In this document: positions 35,591 through 44,960 of the stretch, one piece after another
Position numbering within the stretch: position 1 is the first letter of the stretch
Layout of the letters: each line of letters begins with the position of its first letter
Source: Legionella lytica
GTDB taxonomy: Bacteria > Pseudomonadota > Gammaproteobacteria > Legionellales > Legionellaceae
NCBI RefSeq assembly: GCF_023921225.1
Contig: NZ_CP071527.1
Location: 124,001 to 188,000, forward strand
Length of the DNA stretch: 64,000 nt
Reading direction: 5' to 3'
Translations under genes and position numbers: made by a program
The notes under the pieces: generated by a model
What the model saw: only the letters and a program-made list of their open reading frames with translations
The model's database searches: none
Told to the model about the DNA's origin: nothing

Positions 35591-37206
35591 GTTATACGAT
35601 AGCGCATGACGATGATCATCACGATGATCATGGCCCTGAGCAAGGTAAGGGTGTTTTGGGATTTATAAAGCGCTGGCTTTTTACAACCAACCATAAAGAT
35701 ATTGGTACTCTTTATCTGTGGTTAGCTTTATTCAGCTTTTTTGTTGCGGGTGGGATGGCTTTAGTAATTCGTGCTGAGCTATTCCAACCTGGCCACCGTT
35801 TTGTTGATCCCAACTTCTTTAACCAAATGACTACTTTGCATGGTTTAGTCATGTTATTTGGTGTGGTAATGCCTGCCTTCACTGGAATGGCAAACTGGCA
35901 AATACCGATGATGATTGGCGCGCCTGATATGGCTTTGCCGCGGTTGAACAATTGGAGCTTCTGGATTTTACCTTTTGCTTTCGCGTTGTTGTTTTCTACC
36001 ATGTTTCATAGTGGTGGGGGGCCAAACTTCGGTTGGACCATGTATGCACCTTTATCCACAAAATATGCTCCACCCAGCACCGACTTTATGATTTTCTCCA
36101 TTCATATGATGGGTCTGTCATCGATTATGGGTTCGATTAATATTATTGCAACCATATTAAACCTACGTGCTCCTGGCATGACTATGATGAAAATGCCAAT
36201 GTTCGTTTGGACTTGGTTGATCACAGCTTTTCTATTGATTGCTATTATGCCTGTATTAGCAGGTGCTGTTACTATGATGCTAGCTGACCGTCACTTCGGT
36301 ACCAGCTTCTTTAGCGCAGCAGGTGGTGGAGATCCTATATTATTCCAACACGTTTTCTGGTTCTTTGGGCATCCTGAAGTTTATGTATTGATATTACCTG
36401 CTTTTGGCGTTATTTCTGAAATTATTCCTACTTTCAGCCGTAAGCCATTATTTGGTTACCACTTCATGGTTTATGCAACCGTCAGTATTGCAATACTGTC
36501 ATTTATTGTTTGGGCACATCATATGTTTACCTCCGGGATTCCTTTGGGGGCAGAGCTATTTTTCATGTATACCACTATGTTAATTGCAGTGCCGACTGGT
36601 ATTAAAGTGTTTAACTGGGTAAGTACCATGTTTAAAGGGGCTATGTCTTTTGAAACCCCGATGTTGTTTGCCTTAGCATTTGTGTTCTTGTTCACTATTG
36701 GTGGATTTACCGGTTTGATGTTGGCATTAGTGCCTGCAGATTATCAATATCAGGATAGCTATTTCGTTGTAGCGCACTTCCATTACGTACTTGTTCCTGG
36801 GGCGATTTTTTCTCTGGTTGCTGCAACTTATTATTGGTTGCCGAAGTGGACAGGTCATATGTACAACGAGTGTATTGGTAAATGGCATTTCTGGTTGTCT
36901 GTCATTTCAGTTAACTTGGCATTTTTCCCGATGCACTTCTTAGGTTTGGCGGGTATGCCACGTCGAATCCCTGATTATGCATTACAGTTCACCAACTTTA
37001 ATATGATGGCAACTGTTGGCGCCTTTATTTTTGGATTTTCACAATTACTGTTTTTATACAACATTATTTCAACAGTAAGAAAGAAAGGTACTAAGAAGGA
37101 TCTAGCTACTTCTCAAGTTTGGGAAGGAGCACAAGGCTTAGAGTGGACCTTACCTTCACCTCCACCATACCATACATTTACAACCCCACCTGAGTTGAAT
37201 GTATAG
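35587..37206 (+). CDS. coxA: Cytochrome c oxidase subunit I
   Basis: A 539-residue haem-copper oxidase catalytic subunit with 12 membrane helices. Active-site landmarks are GHPEVYVLILPAFG (CuB His with cross-linked Tyr), WAHHMFTSG (two CuB histidines) and HFHYVLVPGAIF (haem ligands). These place it in the A-type family. The first 20 residues are unusually rich in His and Asp (DDDHHDDH). It reduces oxygen to water and pumps protons. Overlaps coxB by four bases and precedes ctaG by 20 bp. Confidence 0.97.
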   Translation: MSYTIAHDDDHHDDHGPEQGKGVLGFIKRWLFTTNHKDIGTLYLWLALFSFFVAGGMALVIRAELFQPGHRFVDPNFFNQMTTLHGLVMLFGVVMPAFTGMANWQIPMMIGAPDMALPRLNNWSFWILPFAFALLFSTMFHSGGGPNFGWTMYAPLSTKYAPPSTDFMIFSIHMMGLSSIMGSINIIATILNLRAPGMTMMKMPMFVWTWLITAFLLIAIMPVLAGAVTMMLADRHFGTSFFSAAGGGDPILFQHVFWFFGHPEVYVLILPAFGVISEIIPTFSRKPLFGYHFMVYATVSIAILSFIVWAHHMFTSGIPLGAELFFMYTTMLIAVPTGIKVFNWVSTMFKGAMSFETPMLFALAFVFLFTIGGFTGLMLALVPADYQYQDSYFVVAHFHYVLVPGAIFSLVAATYYWLPKWTGHMYNECIGKWHFWLSVISVNLAFFPMHFLGLAGMPRRIPDYALQFTNFNMMATVGAFIFGFSQLLFLYNIISTVRKKGTKKDLATSQVWEGAQGLEWTLPSPPPYHTFTTPPELNV

Positions 37207-37226
37207 TTTTTTAGAGTAGATGTAGT

Positions 37227-37763
37227 ATGAGTAATGAACGTAATCATCGTAAGTTACTGATGATTTTAAGTGGTGTTGTATTAGGCATGTTTGCTTTTGG
37301 TTTTGCGCTCGTGCCTATATATAACAGCCTATGCCAGACCTTAGGGATCAATGGTAAAATTAAATCAGAAGCAGTGGCTTATGATGCAGCAACGGCTAAA
37401 ATTTCTAAAGATCGTGAAGTTTTAGTCGAGTTTGTTGCAACCAATAATAGCGCCGTTCCTTGGGCTTTTTATCCCAAGACACGGAAAATAAAAGTGCATC
37501 CAGGGGAAATTGCACGGCTGGACTTTTATGCGGAAAACAAAACAGATCATCCAATGACCGTGCAGGCAATCCCGAGTGTAACCCCGGGAATTGCTGCGAA
37601 ATATTTGAAAAAAACCGAATGTTTTTGTTTTGCTAGACAGACTTTGAACGGACATGAGGCAATGAATATGCCCTTGTTATTTCATCTGGATATAGATTTA
37701 CCCGAAAAGATAAATACAGTTACCTTGTCATATACTTTATTTGATGTGACTGATAGTGGTTAG
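37227..37763 (+). CDS. ctaG: CtaG/Cox11 copper-insertion assembly factor
   Basis: A 178-residue protein with one N-terminal membrane helix (LMILSGVVLGMFAFGFALVP). The periplasmic beta domain contains the conserved CFCF copper-binding motif and YSLC-like NSLCQTLG after the helix. Cox11 delivers copper to the CuB site of subunit I. It lies between coxA and coxC, its usual position. Other assembly genes (SURF1, ctaA, ctaB) are not in the window. Confidence 0.94.
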   Translation: MSNERNHRKLLMILSGVVLGMFAFGFALVPIYNSLCQTLGINGKIKSEAVAYDAATAKISKDREVLVEFVATNNSAVPWAFYPKTRKIKVHPGEIARLDFYAENKTDHPMTVQAIPSVTPGIAAKYLKKTECFCFARQTLNGHEAMNMPLLFHLDIDLPEKINTVTLSYTLFDVTDSG

Positions 37764-37896
37764 GTCTGCACGGGAATTTAAAATAAAAAACGGCTGTTAT
37801 TGCGAGCTCAGGCCCACAATGACGAACTAAGTAGTGTTGTACTATTGAAATGCACACCAGTTACAACAAATTATTGATACAGGAGACGTAGATAGA

Positions 37897-38766
37897 ATGG
37901 GAGCACACGGTACTTATTATGTCCCCAAGCCCAGTCACTGGCCTTTGGTTGGATCATGCGGATTAACCACCTTTTTGGTGGGTGCAGCGTCTTGGCTTCA
38001 TCATGACTGGTATGGACCATACATCTTTACTTTAGGGCTTGCGATCATTGTCAGCATGCTGTTTGGTTGGTTTGGCCAGGTTATTTATGAAAATAACAAA
38101 GGTGTTTATGACCTTCAGGTTGATAAATCCTATCGCTGGGGTATGTGCTGGTTTATTTTTTCGGAAGTATGTTTCTTCGGGGCATTTTTTGGTGCGTTAT
38201 TTTATGCGCGCATGTGGATTGTTCCGCTGCTCGGAGGGGAAATACATCCCATAACCAATTATACTTTATGGCCGGATTTTTCAGCGGCATGGCCCTTACT
38301 GAACAACCCTGACAATCAAGTATTTGCTGGTGCACATGAAGCTATGGGAGCATGGGGTCTAGCAGCAATCAATACGTTGATTCTTTTAACCTCAGGTGTA
38401 ACGATTACTTGGGCGCATTGGGCTTTGAAACTAAACAAGCGTAAGCAATTATTGCTGGGGATGTCTTTAACGATTGCCTTGGGTATTCTGTTCTTAATCT
38501 GTCAGGCTTATGAGTATCATGAAGCATATACGGATATGAATCTAACGTTAGCTTCAGGTATTTATGGAACCACATTCTTTATGCTAACAGGGTTCCACGG
38601 TTTGCATGTTACTTTAGGTACCATCATGCTGATCGTAATTACCGTACGTTGTAAACGCGGCCATTTTACTCCAGAACGTCACTTTGCATTTGAAGGCGTG
38701 GCTTGGTACTGGCACTTTGTTGACGTGGTATGGTTATTCCTCTTTATCTTCGTTTATTGGTTATAA
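37897..38766 (+). CDS. coxC: Cytochrome c oxidase subunit III
   Basis: A 289-residue subunit III with seven membrane helices. Typical segments are FFGAFFGALFYAR (with preceding FSEVCFF), GAHEAMGAWGLAAINT, and TGFHGLHVTLGT followed by the C-terminal WYWHFVDVVWLFLFIFVY. It stabilises the oxidase. A 133-bp gap separates it from ctaG, and an AGGAGA site precedes ATG 37897. The gap contains no supported gene. Confidence 0.96.
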   Translation: MGAHGTYYVPKPSHWPLVGSCGLTTFLVGAASWLHHDWYGPYIFTLGLAIIVSMLFGWFGQVIYENNKGVYDLQVDKSYRWGMCWFIFSEVCFFGAFFGALFYARMWIVPLLGGEIHPITNYTLWPDFSAAWPLLNNPDNQVFAGAHEAMGAWGLAAINTLILLTSGVTITWAHWALKLNKRKQLLLGMSLTIALGILFLICQAYEYHEAYTDMNLTLASGIYGTTFFMLTGFHGLHVTLGTIMLIVITVRCKRGHFTPERHFAFEGVAWYWHFVDVVWLFLFIFVYWL

Positions 38767-38780
38767 ATCTCGATACTTGT

Positions 38781-38812
38781 TGCTCATAAAGCCCAATGGT
38801 GTTTTATGAGCA
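38781..38812 (+). terminator. Hairpin after coxC
   Basis: TGCTCATAAA (38781-38790) pairs perfectly with TTTATGAGCA (38803-38812). It lies 15 bases after the coxC stop. No strong T-run follows, so it may be a weak or stabilising terminator. Confidence 0.45.
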
Positions 38813-38894
38813 CACATGCATAGGTTATGCTCTTAGAGTTAACGGAGTACACATCCTAAAGGTAACCAACTTACAGATGATATGCTCAAGGCAA

Positions 38895-40100
38895 TCAAGA
38901 TTTCCCTGGCATAACCGCTGTCTCCAATCGTGTCAGCCATATCAAGCCGCACAATACCAAACCAATAAAAACCAATCCCATACCCACATACTCTGGCGAC
39001 GTATAGCCAAAACCAGCAGCTATAGGTAAGCCACCTAAATAAGCACCTAAGGTATTTCCCATATTCGAACTAGCTTGTACCATCGACGAGGCTAATATTT
39101 CCGCACCCTGCGCTGCCTGAATCATTAGCATCTGCATCGCTGGAACTACTGCAAATGCAATAGCACCAGTAACAAAGGTCATAATTAAAGCGGCAATTTT
39201 GTACTCAGCAACTGTCGCAACAGTAAATAGGCAGAGTATCATGAGCAAGAGCATGATTCCTGTAACCTGCAAGGGCGATAATTTGTCGGCAAGACGTCCA
39301 CCTAAAATATTACCAACAGCCATGCCGCTCCCGGCGAGCATCATGATGAAGGTAACCATATCACCCGAAAATAACGTCACATCAGTCATTAGCGGCGCAA
39401 TGTAACTAATCCAAGCGAATAAGCCCCCAGTACCAATAGCGGAAATACCAATAATGAGCCATATTTCCAAGTCTTTAAAGATCGATAAGCTTTGGCGAAA
39501 ATCAACGGTTTTTTCTAAAACTAAATTCGGAAGCCACTTGATAATCGAAAATAGGGTCACTACTCCAAACGAAGCCACAATAAAATAGGCAACGCGCCAA
39601 CTGCAATGATGGCCAATAAAGGTGCCTAGGGGTACTCCAATAATATTGGCTACTGTCAGGCCGGTAAACATAATTGCAACGGCACTAGCCCCTTTCCCTG
39701 GCTTTGCTAATTGGGTTGCGACGACAGCACCGACTCCAAAAAAAGCGCCATGAGGTAAGCCGGCCATAAATCGCGCGACTAAAAGCAAGGAAAAAGTTGG
39801 TGCCATCGAAAATAGAGCATTAAACACAACAAATAAAAGCATCAATAGTACTAAAATCTTTTTGGGTGCATAATTTTGGGCAAGTGCGATCATCAATGGA
39901 GCTCCAATGACGACGCCAAAGGCATAAATTGCGATAAGATAACCTGCTGTTGGGATGGATAGAGACAGTGAATTGGCGACATCAGGCAAAACCCCCATCA
40001 TTAAATACTCAGTCATACCAATACTAAAGCCACCGAGCGTAAGTGGCAGCAAGCTTTTAAACCAGCTTTTATTTGATTGCCTTGTTTCTGCTGCACTCAT
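38895..40100 (-). CDS. MFS efflux transporter (AraJ/sugar efflux type)
   Basis: A 401-residue major-facilitator protein with 12 membrane helices. The N-terminal GMTEYLMMGVLPDVANSL segment and the first loop are characteristic of the AraJ/YdhP efflux branch. Such pumps export sugars or drugs by proton antiport; the substrate cannot be decided. It converges on the oxidase cluster and has no linked regulator. Confidence 0.9.
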   Translation of the reverse strand: MSAAETRQSNKSWFKSLLPLTLGGFSIGMTEYLMMGVLPDVANSLSLSIPTAGYLIAIYAFGVVIGAPLMIALAQNYAPKKILVLLMLLFVVFNALFSMAPTFSLLLVARFMAGLPHGAFFGVGAVVATQLAKPGKGASAVAIMFTGLTVANIIGVPLGTFIGHHCSWRVAYFIVASFGVVTLFSIIKWLPNLVLEKTVDFRQSLSIFKDLEIWLIIGISAIGTGGLFAWISYIAPLMTDVTLFSGDMVTFIMMLAGSGMAVGNILGGRLADKLSPLQVTGIMLLLMILCLFTVATVAEYKIAALIMTFVTGAIAFAVVPAMQMLMIQAAQGAEILASSMVQASSNMGNTLGAYLGGLPIAAGFGYTSPEYVGMGLVFIGLVLCGLIWLTRLETAVMPGKS

Positions 40101-40188
40101 TGATTATTTTTCCTATGCATTTAAAAACGATAAAGCGTAACTTTACCCTGTTTTGTATAATTAATGAATGCAAGATGGAGGATTTACG

Positions 40189-40473
40189 TTACAAGCGCGT
40201 ATTAATTAATAAACCAGGCTGGAATTGAATTTCTTCAATGTTCATTTGATAGATGAAATGATGTTTAGAAAAGGTCACTTGTTGAATATTTGCATGCCCA
40301 CGAAAATATTTACCATGAAATGATACATACGTTTCCTTCTCAAAATAATGGCTGCACTTTAACTCTAGCTCGCTATCAGAAAGGCTAAGCATTTGACACA
40401 GATGATCTTCTTGATCAAATTTTACGACAACAAAAATAGGCTCTACGGGCTGAATCAACACATCAATCTCCAT
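40189..40473 (-). CDS. Small PilZ-like protein
   Basis: A 94-residue all-beta protein. The pattern VVVKFDQEDHLCQMLSLSDSELELKC, then a short segment YVSFHGKYFRGHA, resembles the compact PilZ barrel. The N-terminal RxxxR cyclic-di-GMP motif is absent, so it would be a non-canonical, possibly non-binding member. This assignment is inference; it is otherwise a conserved-looking hypothetical. It is a single gene on the minus strand between the MFS pump and parB. Confidence 0.6.
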   Translation of the reverse strand: MEIDVLIQPVEPIFVVVKFDQEDHLCQMLSLSDSELELKCSHYFEKETYVSFHGKYFRGHANIQQVTFSKHHFIYQMNIEEIQFQPGLLINTRL

Positions 40474-40571
40474 GATTTCGTGCGAAACAAAATGCTCACA
40501 GCTTATATTTATAGTCTAGTTCAAATAAAGGGTAAGCATAGATTTTTTTATTGCAAATATTGCAATGACTT

Positions 40572-40598
40572 CTATGTCGAGCCATAGGCCCAACATAG
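40572..40598. repeat. Short palindrome with CCCAACATAG end
   Basis: CTATGT (40572-40577) and ACATAG (40593-40598) pair. The right arm CCCAACATAG repeats the degenerate right arm of the element at 60215-60280, so it is probably a decayed copy. Confidence 0.4.
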
Positions 40599-40624
40599 AG
40601 CGTTGATGTGGCTAGATGCCTAGA

Positions 40625-41497
40625 TTAACCTAATAATTGTTCCATAATTTTTTGCAAATCATGAGCGCCATCGTAATGAATAACCAAAGAGCCTTTTCCT
40701 GATTTACCTGGTTTTAACTTAATTGTGGTTTGTAAGTGGCGCGCTAAATGATTGACCTGCTCTTGATAATGGGGCGCCATTGGTTCATTATTGGGCGTGC
40801 TCTCCGTTGTCGGTTTGCCCGCTTTAACACGTTCTACTAATTTTTCAGTTTCACGCACTGATAGATTTTTCGCCACAATCAGTTGTGCAACCTGATTTTG
40901 TTGTTCTTCTTCAAGCATGAGCAATGCACGTGCATGCCCCATATCGATGTCACCATGTTCCAGCAATTTTTTTACTGCCGTTGATAAAGCGAGCAGGCGT
41001 AAATAATTGCTCACTGCAGTACGTGATTTACACAGAAGATCGGCAACTTGTTGATGAGTAAGGGAAAACTCATCAGTAAGGCGATGCATTGCACGAGCTT
41101 GATCCATTGCATTTAAATCTTCACGCTGTAAGTTTTCAACTAAGGCAATAGCCATAGCAGTTTCATCATCAACTTGCTTTAAAACGACAGGAACCTCAGT
41201 CAGGCCCGCAAGTTGGCTTGCGCGCCAGCGACGCTCGCCGGCAATAATTTCATAGCGGCCATCGCTGAGCTCACGTACAACCAGTGGTTGTAACAGGCCT
41301 TGCTTTTTAATGGATTCAGCCAATTCAGTTAAAGCGGCTTCTTCCATTTCACCGCGCGGTTGGTATTTTCCTGGTTGCAAGCAATTTACTGCCAGTTTAA
41401 GGCCATCAGTTTGTGGCTTATCATTTAAAAGATTACCGCTGGACTGGCTTAGTAAGGCAGATAGATTACGCCCTAAACCACTACGTTTCACTGTCAT
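40625..41497 (-). CDS. parB: ParB, chromosome-partitioning CTPase
   Basis: A 290-residue ParB/Spo0J. The N-terminal CTP-binding domain has IIAGERRWRASQLAGL, the central helix-turn-helix is LTHQQVADLLCKSRTAVSNYL, and a C-terminal dimerisation domain follows. It loads on parS and spreads as a clamp. It is 11 bp after the parA stop. I see no copy of the consensus parS 16-mer within the window. Confidence 0.95.
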   Translation of the reverse strand: MTVKRSGLGRNLSALLSQSSGNLLNDKPQTDGLKLAVNCLQPGKYQPRGEMEEAALTELAESIKKQGLLQPLVVRELSDGRYEIIAGERRWRASQLAGLTEVPVVLKQVDDETAMAIALVENLQREDLNAMDQARAMHRLTDEFSLTHQQVADLLCKSRTAVSNYLRLLALSTAVKKLLEHGDIDMGHARALLMLEEEQQNQVAQLIVAKNLSVRETEKLVERVKAGKPTTESTPNNEPMAPHYQEQVNHLARHLQTTIKLKPGKSGKGSLVIHYDGAHDLQKIMEQLLG

Positions 41498-41508
41498 AAA
41501 TACCTCAA

Positions 41509-42279
41509 TTACCCCATTACGGTCTGTTTATTAATCAACTCAGAAGCCAGTACCATGTAGGCCGCCGCTCCTGGAGATGTCTTGTCGTAGTGTAACGCAG
41601 GCATGCCGTGACTGGGCGCTTCTGCCAGTCGCACATTGCGTGGCACTACAGTTCGATAGACCTTGGTGGGAAAATGTTCTATTAATTGTTTGGATACGTC
41701 GGAACACAGGCGATTACGCGCATCATACATAGTTCGTAACACGCCCTCGAGATGCAAGCGGGGGTTTACCGAGGCTTTCACTTGTTCAATAGTTGATAAA
41801 AGTGCTGCTAAACCCTCTAAGGCATAGTATTCGCATTGCATGGGGATGAGTACGGAATCTGCTGCAACGAAGGCATTAATGGTTAATGTATTCAGTGCAG
41901 GAGGGCAGTCAATGAGTATAAAATCATAACTGCTTTGTAATGGTTGTAAGGCTTTATACAGAAAAGTCTCGCGATGATTACGCTCCATGAGGCTGACCTC
42001 TGCAACAGTTAAATCATCATTACCAGGGATTAAATCATAGCCACAGGCAGTTGTAAGGCAGGCTTGTTCTGCCAGACAATCATGCAGCAAGACATCATTG
42101 GTGGTATGAACCAATTGGTTTTTATCAACACCACTGCCCATGGTAGCATTTCCTTGCGGATCTAAATCGATCAATAAAACCTGTTGACGATTCGCAGCCA
42201 GGGAGGCGGATAAATTAATGGCAGTAGTAGTTTTGCCTACACCACCTTTTTGATTGGCAATGGCTATGACTTTCGCCAT
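41509..42279 (-). CDS. parA: ParA/Soj, chromosome-partitioning ATPase
   Basis: A 256-residue Walker-type ATPase. The deviant Walker A is KGGVGKTTT; the protein later has IDLDPQGNAT and DCPPALNTL. It moves ParB-parS complexes over the nucleoid. The open frame extends to 42345, but ATG 42279 is preferred: AAGGAA lies eight bases upstream and the protein then begins AKVIAIANQKGG, as usual. It follows rsmG with no gap. Confidence 0.95.
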   Translation of the reverse strand: MAKVIAIANQKGGVGKTTTAINLSASLAANRQQVLLIDLDPQGNATMGSGVDKNQLVHTTNDVLLHDCLAEQACLTTACGYDLIPGNDDLTVAEVSLMERNHRETFLYKALQPLQSSYDFILIDCPPALNTLTINAFVAADSVLIPMQCEYYALEGLAALLSTIEQVKASVNPRLHLEGVLRTMYDARNRLCSDVSKQLIEHFPTKVYRTVVPRNVRLAEAPSHGMPALHYDKTSPGAAAYMVLASELINKQTVMG

Positions 42280-42283
42280 GATA

Positions 42284-42913
42284 TTAGTTCCTTGATTTTG
42301 TGTTTTCGATAAGCACGCAGCAGCGTTCACCCTCGACACCTTCAACAGTATAGTGTTCTACTTTGCAGTTTTGCTCTATTTCTTGCAGTTCGGCATCTGG
42401 ATAACGTCCTTTCATCGCCAACCATATTCCATCTTTGGCCACGAGATGCTTTGTCCAGTGAATCATTTGCGCAAGGCTGCTAAACGCTCGGCTTATAACT
42501 GTATCAAAACCTTGAGCCGGGTGGTAGTTTTCGACTCTAATTTGTACAATTTCCAGATTTTTTAAATCAAGCTGCCGTTTTACTTCGTTAAGAAAGCGAG
42601 TTTTTTTCCCATTGGAATCGAGTAAAACAAAACTTTTCTCTGGGTGCGCAATGGCTAGTGGAATACCAGGCAAGCCAGGACCTGTGCCTACATCGATGAT
42701 GTGCTCACCTTGTACCCAGGGCACAATAGCCAGACTATCTAAGAGATGTTTGTTGACCATGGATTCCAGATCGCGAACTGCGGTTAAATTATACGCTAAA
42801 TTCCACTTTTTAAGTAAGAATAAATAATCCAATAATGGAGTGCTAATTGCTTCGAGGCTGAATTGCTTCAGCCCTTGTTCAAGTAGGTGTTTAATTGCTA
42901 ATTCTTCGCTCAT
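42284..42913 (-). CDS. rsmG: RsmG, 16S rRNA G527 N7-methyltransferase
   Basis: A 209-residue methyltransferase. Motifs are [17 protein letters not shown] (SAM binding) and [13 protein letters not shown]. It methylates G527 of 16S rRNA, and its loss gives low-level streptomycin resistance in other bacteria. ATGA overlap with the mnmG stop and the order mnmG-rsmG-parA-parB are widely conserved near chromosome origins. Confidence 0.96.
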   Translation of the reverse strand: MSEELAIKHLLEQGLKQFSLEAISTPLLDYLFLLKKWNLAYNLTAVRDLESMVNKHLLDSLAIVPWVQGEHIIDVGTGPGLPGIPLAIAHPEKSFVLLDSNGKKTRFLNEVKRQLDLKNLEIVQIRVENYHPAQGFDTVISRAFSSLAQMIHWTKHLVAKDGIWLAMKGRYPDAELQEIEQNCKVEHYTVEGVEGERCCVLIENTKSRN

Positions 42914-44784
42914 GCCTCAATCCGTTGTTTCTTTAAGTGAACGAGCAGTAAGGACAAGGCTGCAGGAGTTACTCCAGAAATACGTCCAGCCTGCGCTAAT
43001 GAAGTTGGTTTTATTTTCGATAATTTTTGAATAACTTCGGTCGATAATCCTACTACTTCAGTGTAATCAAGTGCTTCAGGCAAAGCGGTATTTTCATGCT
43101 TGCGCATTTTTTCAATATCTTGCTGCTGTCTTTCAATGTAGCCGGCGTATTTATTTTGGATCTCTATTTGCTCACTGACTTCAGTTGGTAATTCGGGTAG
43201 ACCTAGTTCTTTGAGCATTAATAAATGCTGATAAGTAATTTCTGGGCGTTTAATAAATTCAGATGCGCGATTATCATGTTGCATCGGATTTTGTAGCACA
43301 TCTTTAAATAGGTCGTTATGAGCCACACGCACCCAAGAATTATGTAACAGGGCTTGAGTTGATTCGATGGCTTCGCGTTTGGCGGAAAAATGTTGCCAGC
43401 GCGTATCACCCACCATACCTAATTCTCGGCCTTTAGCTGTTAAACGTAAATCCGCATTATCTTCACGCAGGAGTAAGCGATATTCTGCGCGCGAAGTAAA
43501 CATGCGATAGGGCTCTTGTGTGCCACAGGTAATTAAATCATCAATTAACACCCCGATATAGGCTTCATCACGGCGAGGGCACCATAACTCTTTTTCTTGT
43601 ACGAGCAGGGCTGCATTCATACCGGCGATGATGCCTTGTGCTGCCGCTTCTTCATAGCCTGTAGTGCCATTAATTTGCCCGGCAAAGAACAAATTGGCAA
43701 TGGGTTTGGTTTGCAAAAATGAGGTTAAGCCACGTGGGTCAAAATAATCGTATTCGATTGCATAGCCAGGGCGAGTAATATGCGCATTTTCGAAACCTTT
43801 GATGGTACGTACAAATTGTACCTGCACATCAAAAGGAAGGCTGGTAGAAATGCCATTAGGGTATATCTCTTCAGTGGTTAAGCCTTCAGGTTCAACGAAA
43901 ATCTGATGCGATAATTTATCTGCAAAGCGCACAATTTTATCTTCAATTGACGGGCAATAACGTGGGCCAACACCTTCAATGACACCGGCATACATTGGCG
44001 ATTGATGCAAATTGTTGCGAATAATTTCATGCGTGGCTTCGGTGGTATGCGTAATATGGCAAGAAACCTGCTGTGGATGATCGCTAACGCTACCTATGTA
44101 AGAAAATACGGGTAGTGGGGTATCACCGGGTTGCTCAGTCATTTGACTGTAATCAAGTGAGCGTCGGTCAATGCGGGGCGGGGTTCCTGTTTTTAAACGA
44201 CCTACAGGCAAATCCAGATCGCGTAAGCTGTGTGCCAGCGCAATCGAAGGAGGATCTCCGGCGCGGCCACCCGCAGCTTGGCTCATCCCTACGTGGATTT
44301 TTCCACCCAGGAAGGTACCAACTGTAAGTACGACGGCACGTGCACGTAAGGTGTAACCTAATTGCGTTACCACTCCAGTGACTCGTCCACCCTCAATGAC
44401 TAAATCATCAACGGCTTGTTGAAATAGAGTTAGATTTGGTTGTAATTGCAATTGCTCGCGAATGGCCTGGCGATATAAAACACGGTCTGCCTGTGCACGG
44501 GTTGCGCGGACAGCCGGGCCTTTAGACGCATTTAGCGTGCGGAATTGGATACCCGCACGGTCTGCTGCTTTCGCCATGGCGCCATCGAGGGCATCAATTT
44601 CTTTCACCAAATGTCCTTTACCAATACCCCCGATTGCGGGGTTACAGGACATTTGTCCCAATAAATCCATATTATGGGTTAGTAATAAGGTTTGGGCTCC
44701 CATTCGTGCTGCCGCTAAAGCTGCCTCTGTGCCTGCATGGCCACCACCTACGACAATAACATCATATAATTTTTCAAGATTCAT
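42910..44784 (-). CDS. mnmG: MnmG (GidA), tRNA uridine carboxymethylaminomethyl modification enzyme
   Basis: A 624-residue FAD enzyme close to E. coli MnmG (629). It has [19 protein letters not shown], the [14 protein letters not shown] loop, [11 protein letters not shown] and a C-terminal helical domain. With MnmE it makes cmnm5U34 in the tRNA wobble position. First gene of the mnmG-rsmG-parA-parB run. ATG 44784 has only a weak ribosome-binding site. Confidence 0.97.
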   Translation of the reverse strand: MNLEKLYDVIVVGGGHAGTEAALAAARMGAQTLLLTHNMDLLGQMSCNPAIGGIGKGHLVKEIDALDGAMAKAADRAGIQFRTLNASKGPAVRATRAQADRVLYRQAIREQLQLQPNLTLFQQAVDDLVIEGGRVTGVVTQLGYTLRARAVVLTVGTFLGGKIHVGMSQAAGGRAGDPPSIALAHSLRDLDLPVGRLKTGTPPRIDRRSLDYSQMTEQPGDTPLPVFSYIGSVSDHPQQVSCHITHTTEATHEIIRNNLHQSPMYAGVIEGVGPRYCPSIEDKIVRFADKLSHQIFVEPEGLTTEEIYPNGISTSLPFDVQVQFVRTIKGFENAHITRPGYAIEYDYFDPRGLTSFLQTKPIANLFFAGQINGTTGYEEAAAQGIIAGMNAALLVQEKELWCPRRDEAYIGVLIDDLITCGTQEPYRMFTSRAEYRLLLREDNADLRLTAKGRELGMVGDTRWQHFSAKREAIESTQALLHNSWVRVAHNDLFKDVLQNPMQHDNRASEFIKRPEITYQHLLMLKELGLPELPTEVSEQIEIQNKYAGYIERQQQDIEKMRKHENTALPEALDYTEVVGLSTEVIQKLSKIKPTSLAQAGRISGVTPAALSLLLVHLKKQRIEA

Positions 44785-44843
44785 AATCTGGTCATTAATT
44801 GTGTAACAAAATTAGCAATTATACACTTTTTTTACAATAAAAC

Positions 44844-44924
44844 GTAGTCTGTATTAGACGAAGTCGTAATATGAGGTGGCGTGCCCTCATTCCCCGTATT
44901 ACGACTTCGTCTAATACGGGCTAC
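44844..44924. repeat. Long GTAG-ended inverted repeat upstream of mnmG
   Basis: A 21-bp perfect pair (44851-44871 and 44897-44917) is flanked by GTAG...CTAC ends at 44844 and 44924, giving arms of about 28 bp with two mismatches. It lies in the gap between mnmG and the divergent YbjQ-repeat gene and could form a cruciform or long RNA stem. The GTAGCCCGTATT end recurs at 12661. Confidence 0.8.
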
Positions 44925-44960
44925 ACTTAAAAGAAATAATAATATTCAGGGATTGGTATC

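Noticed and set aside
36053..36066. DnaA-box-like TTATCCACA inside coxA
   Set aside because: A single isolated match in coding sequence, with no cluster or AT-rich unwinding element.
38796..39029. 77-residue frame after coxC
   Set aside because: It overlaps the MFS gene end in antisense and lacks a start site.
40474..40624. parS or small RNA in the gap upstream of the PilZ-like gene
   Set aside because: Only a REP-like fragment is visible; no consensus palindrome or RNA gene structure could be supported.
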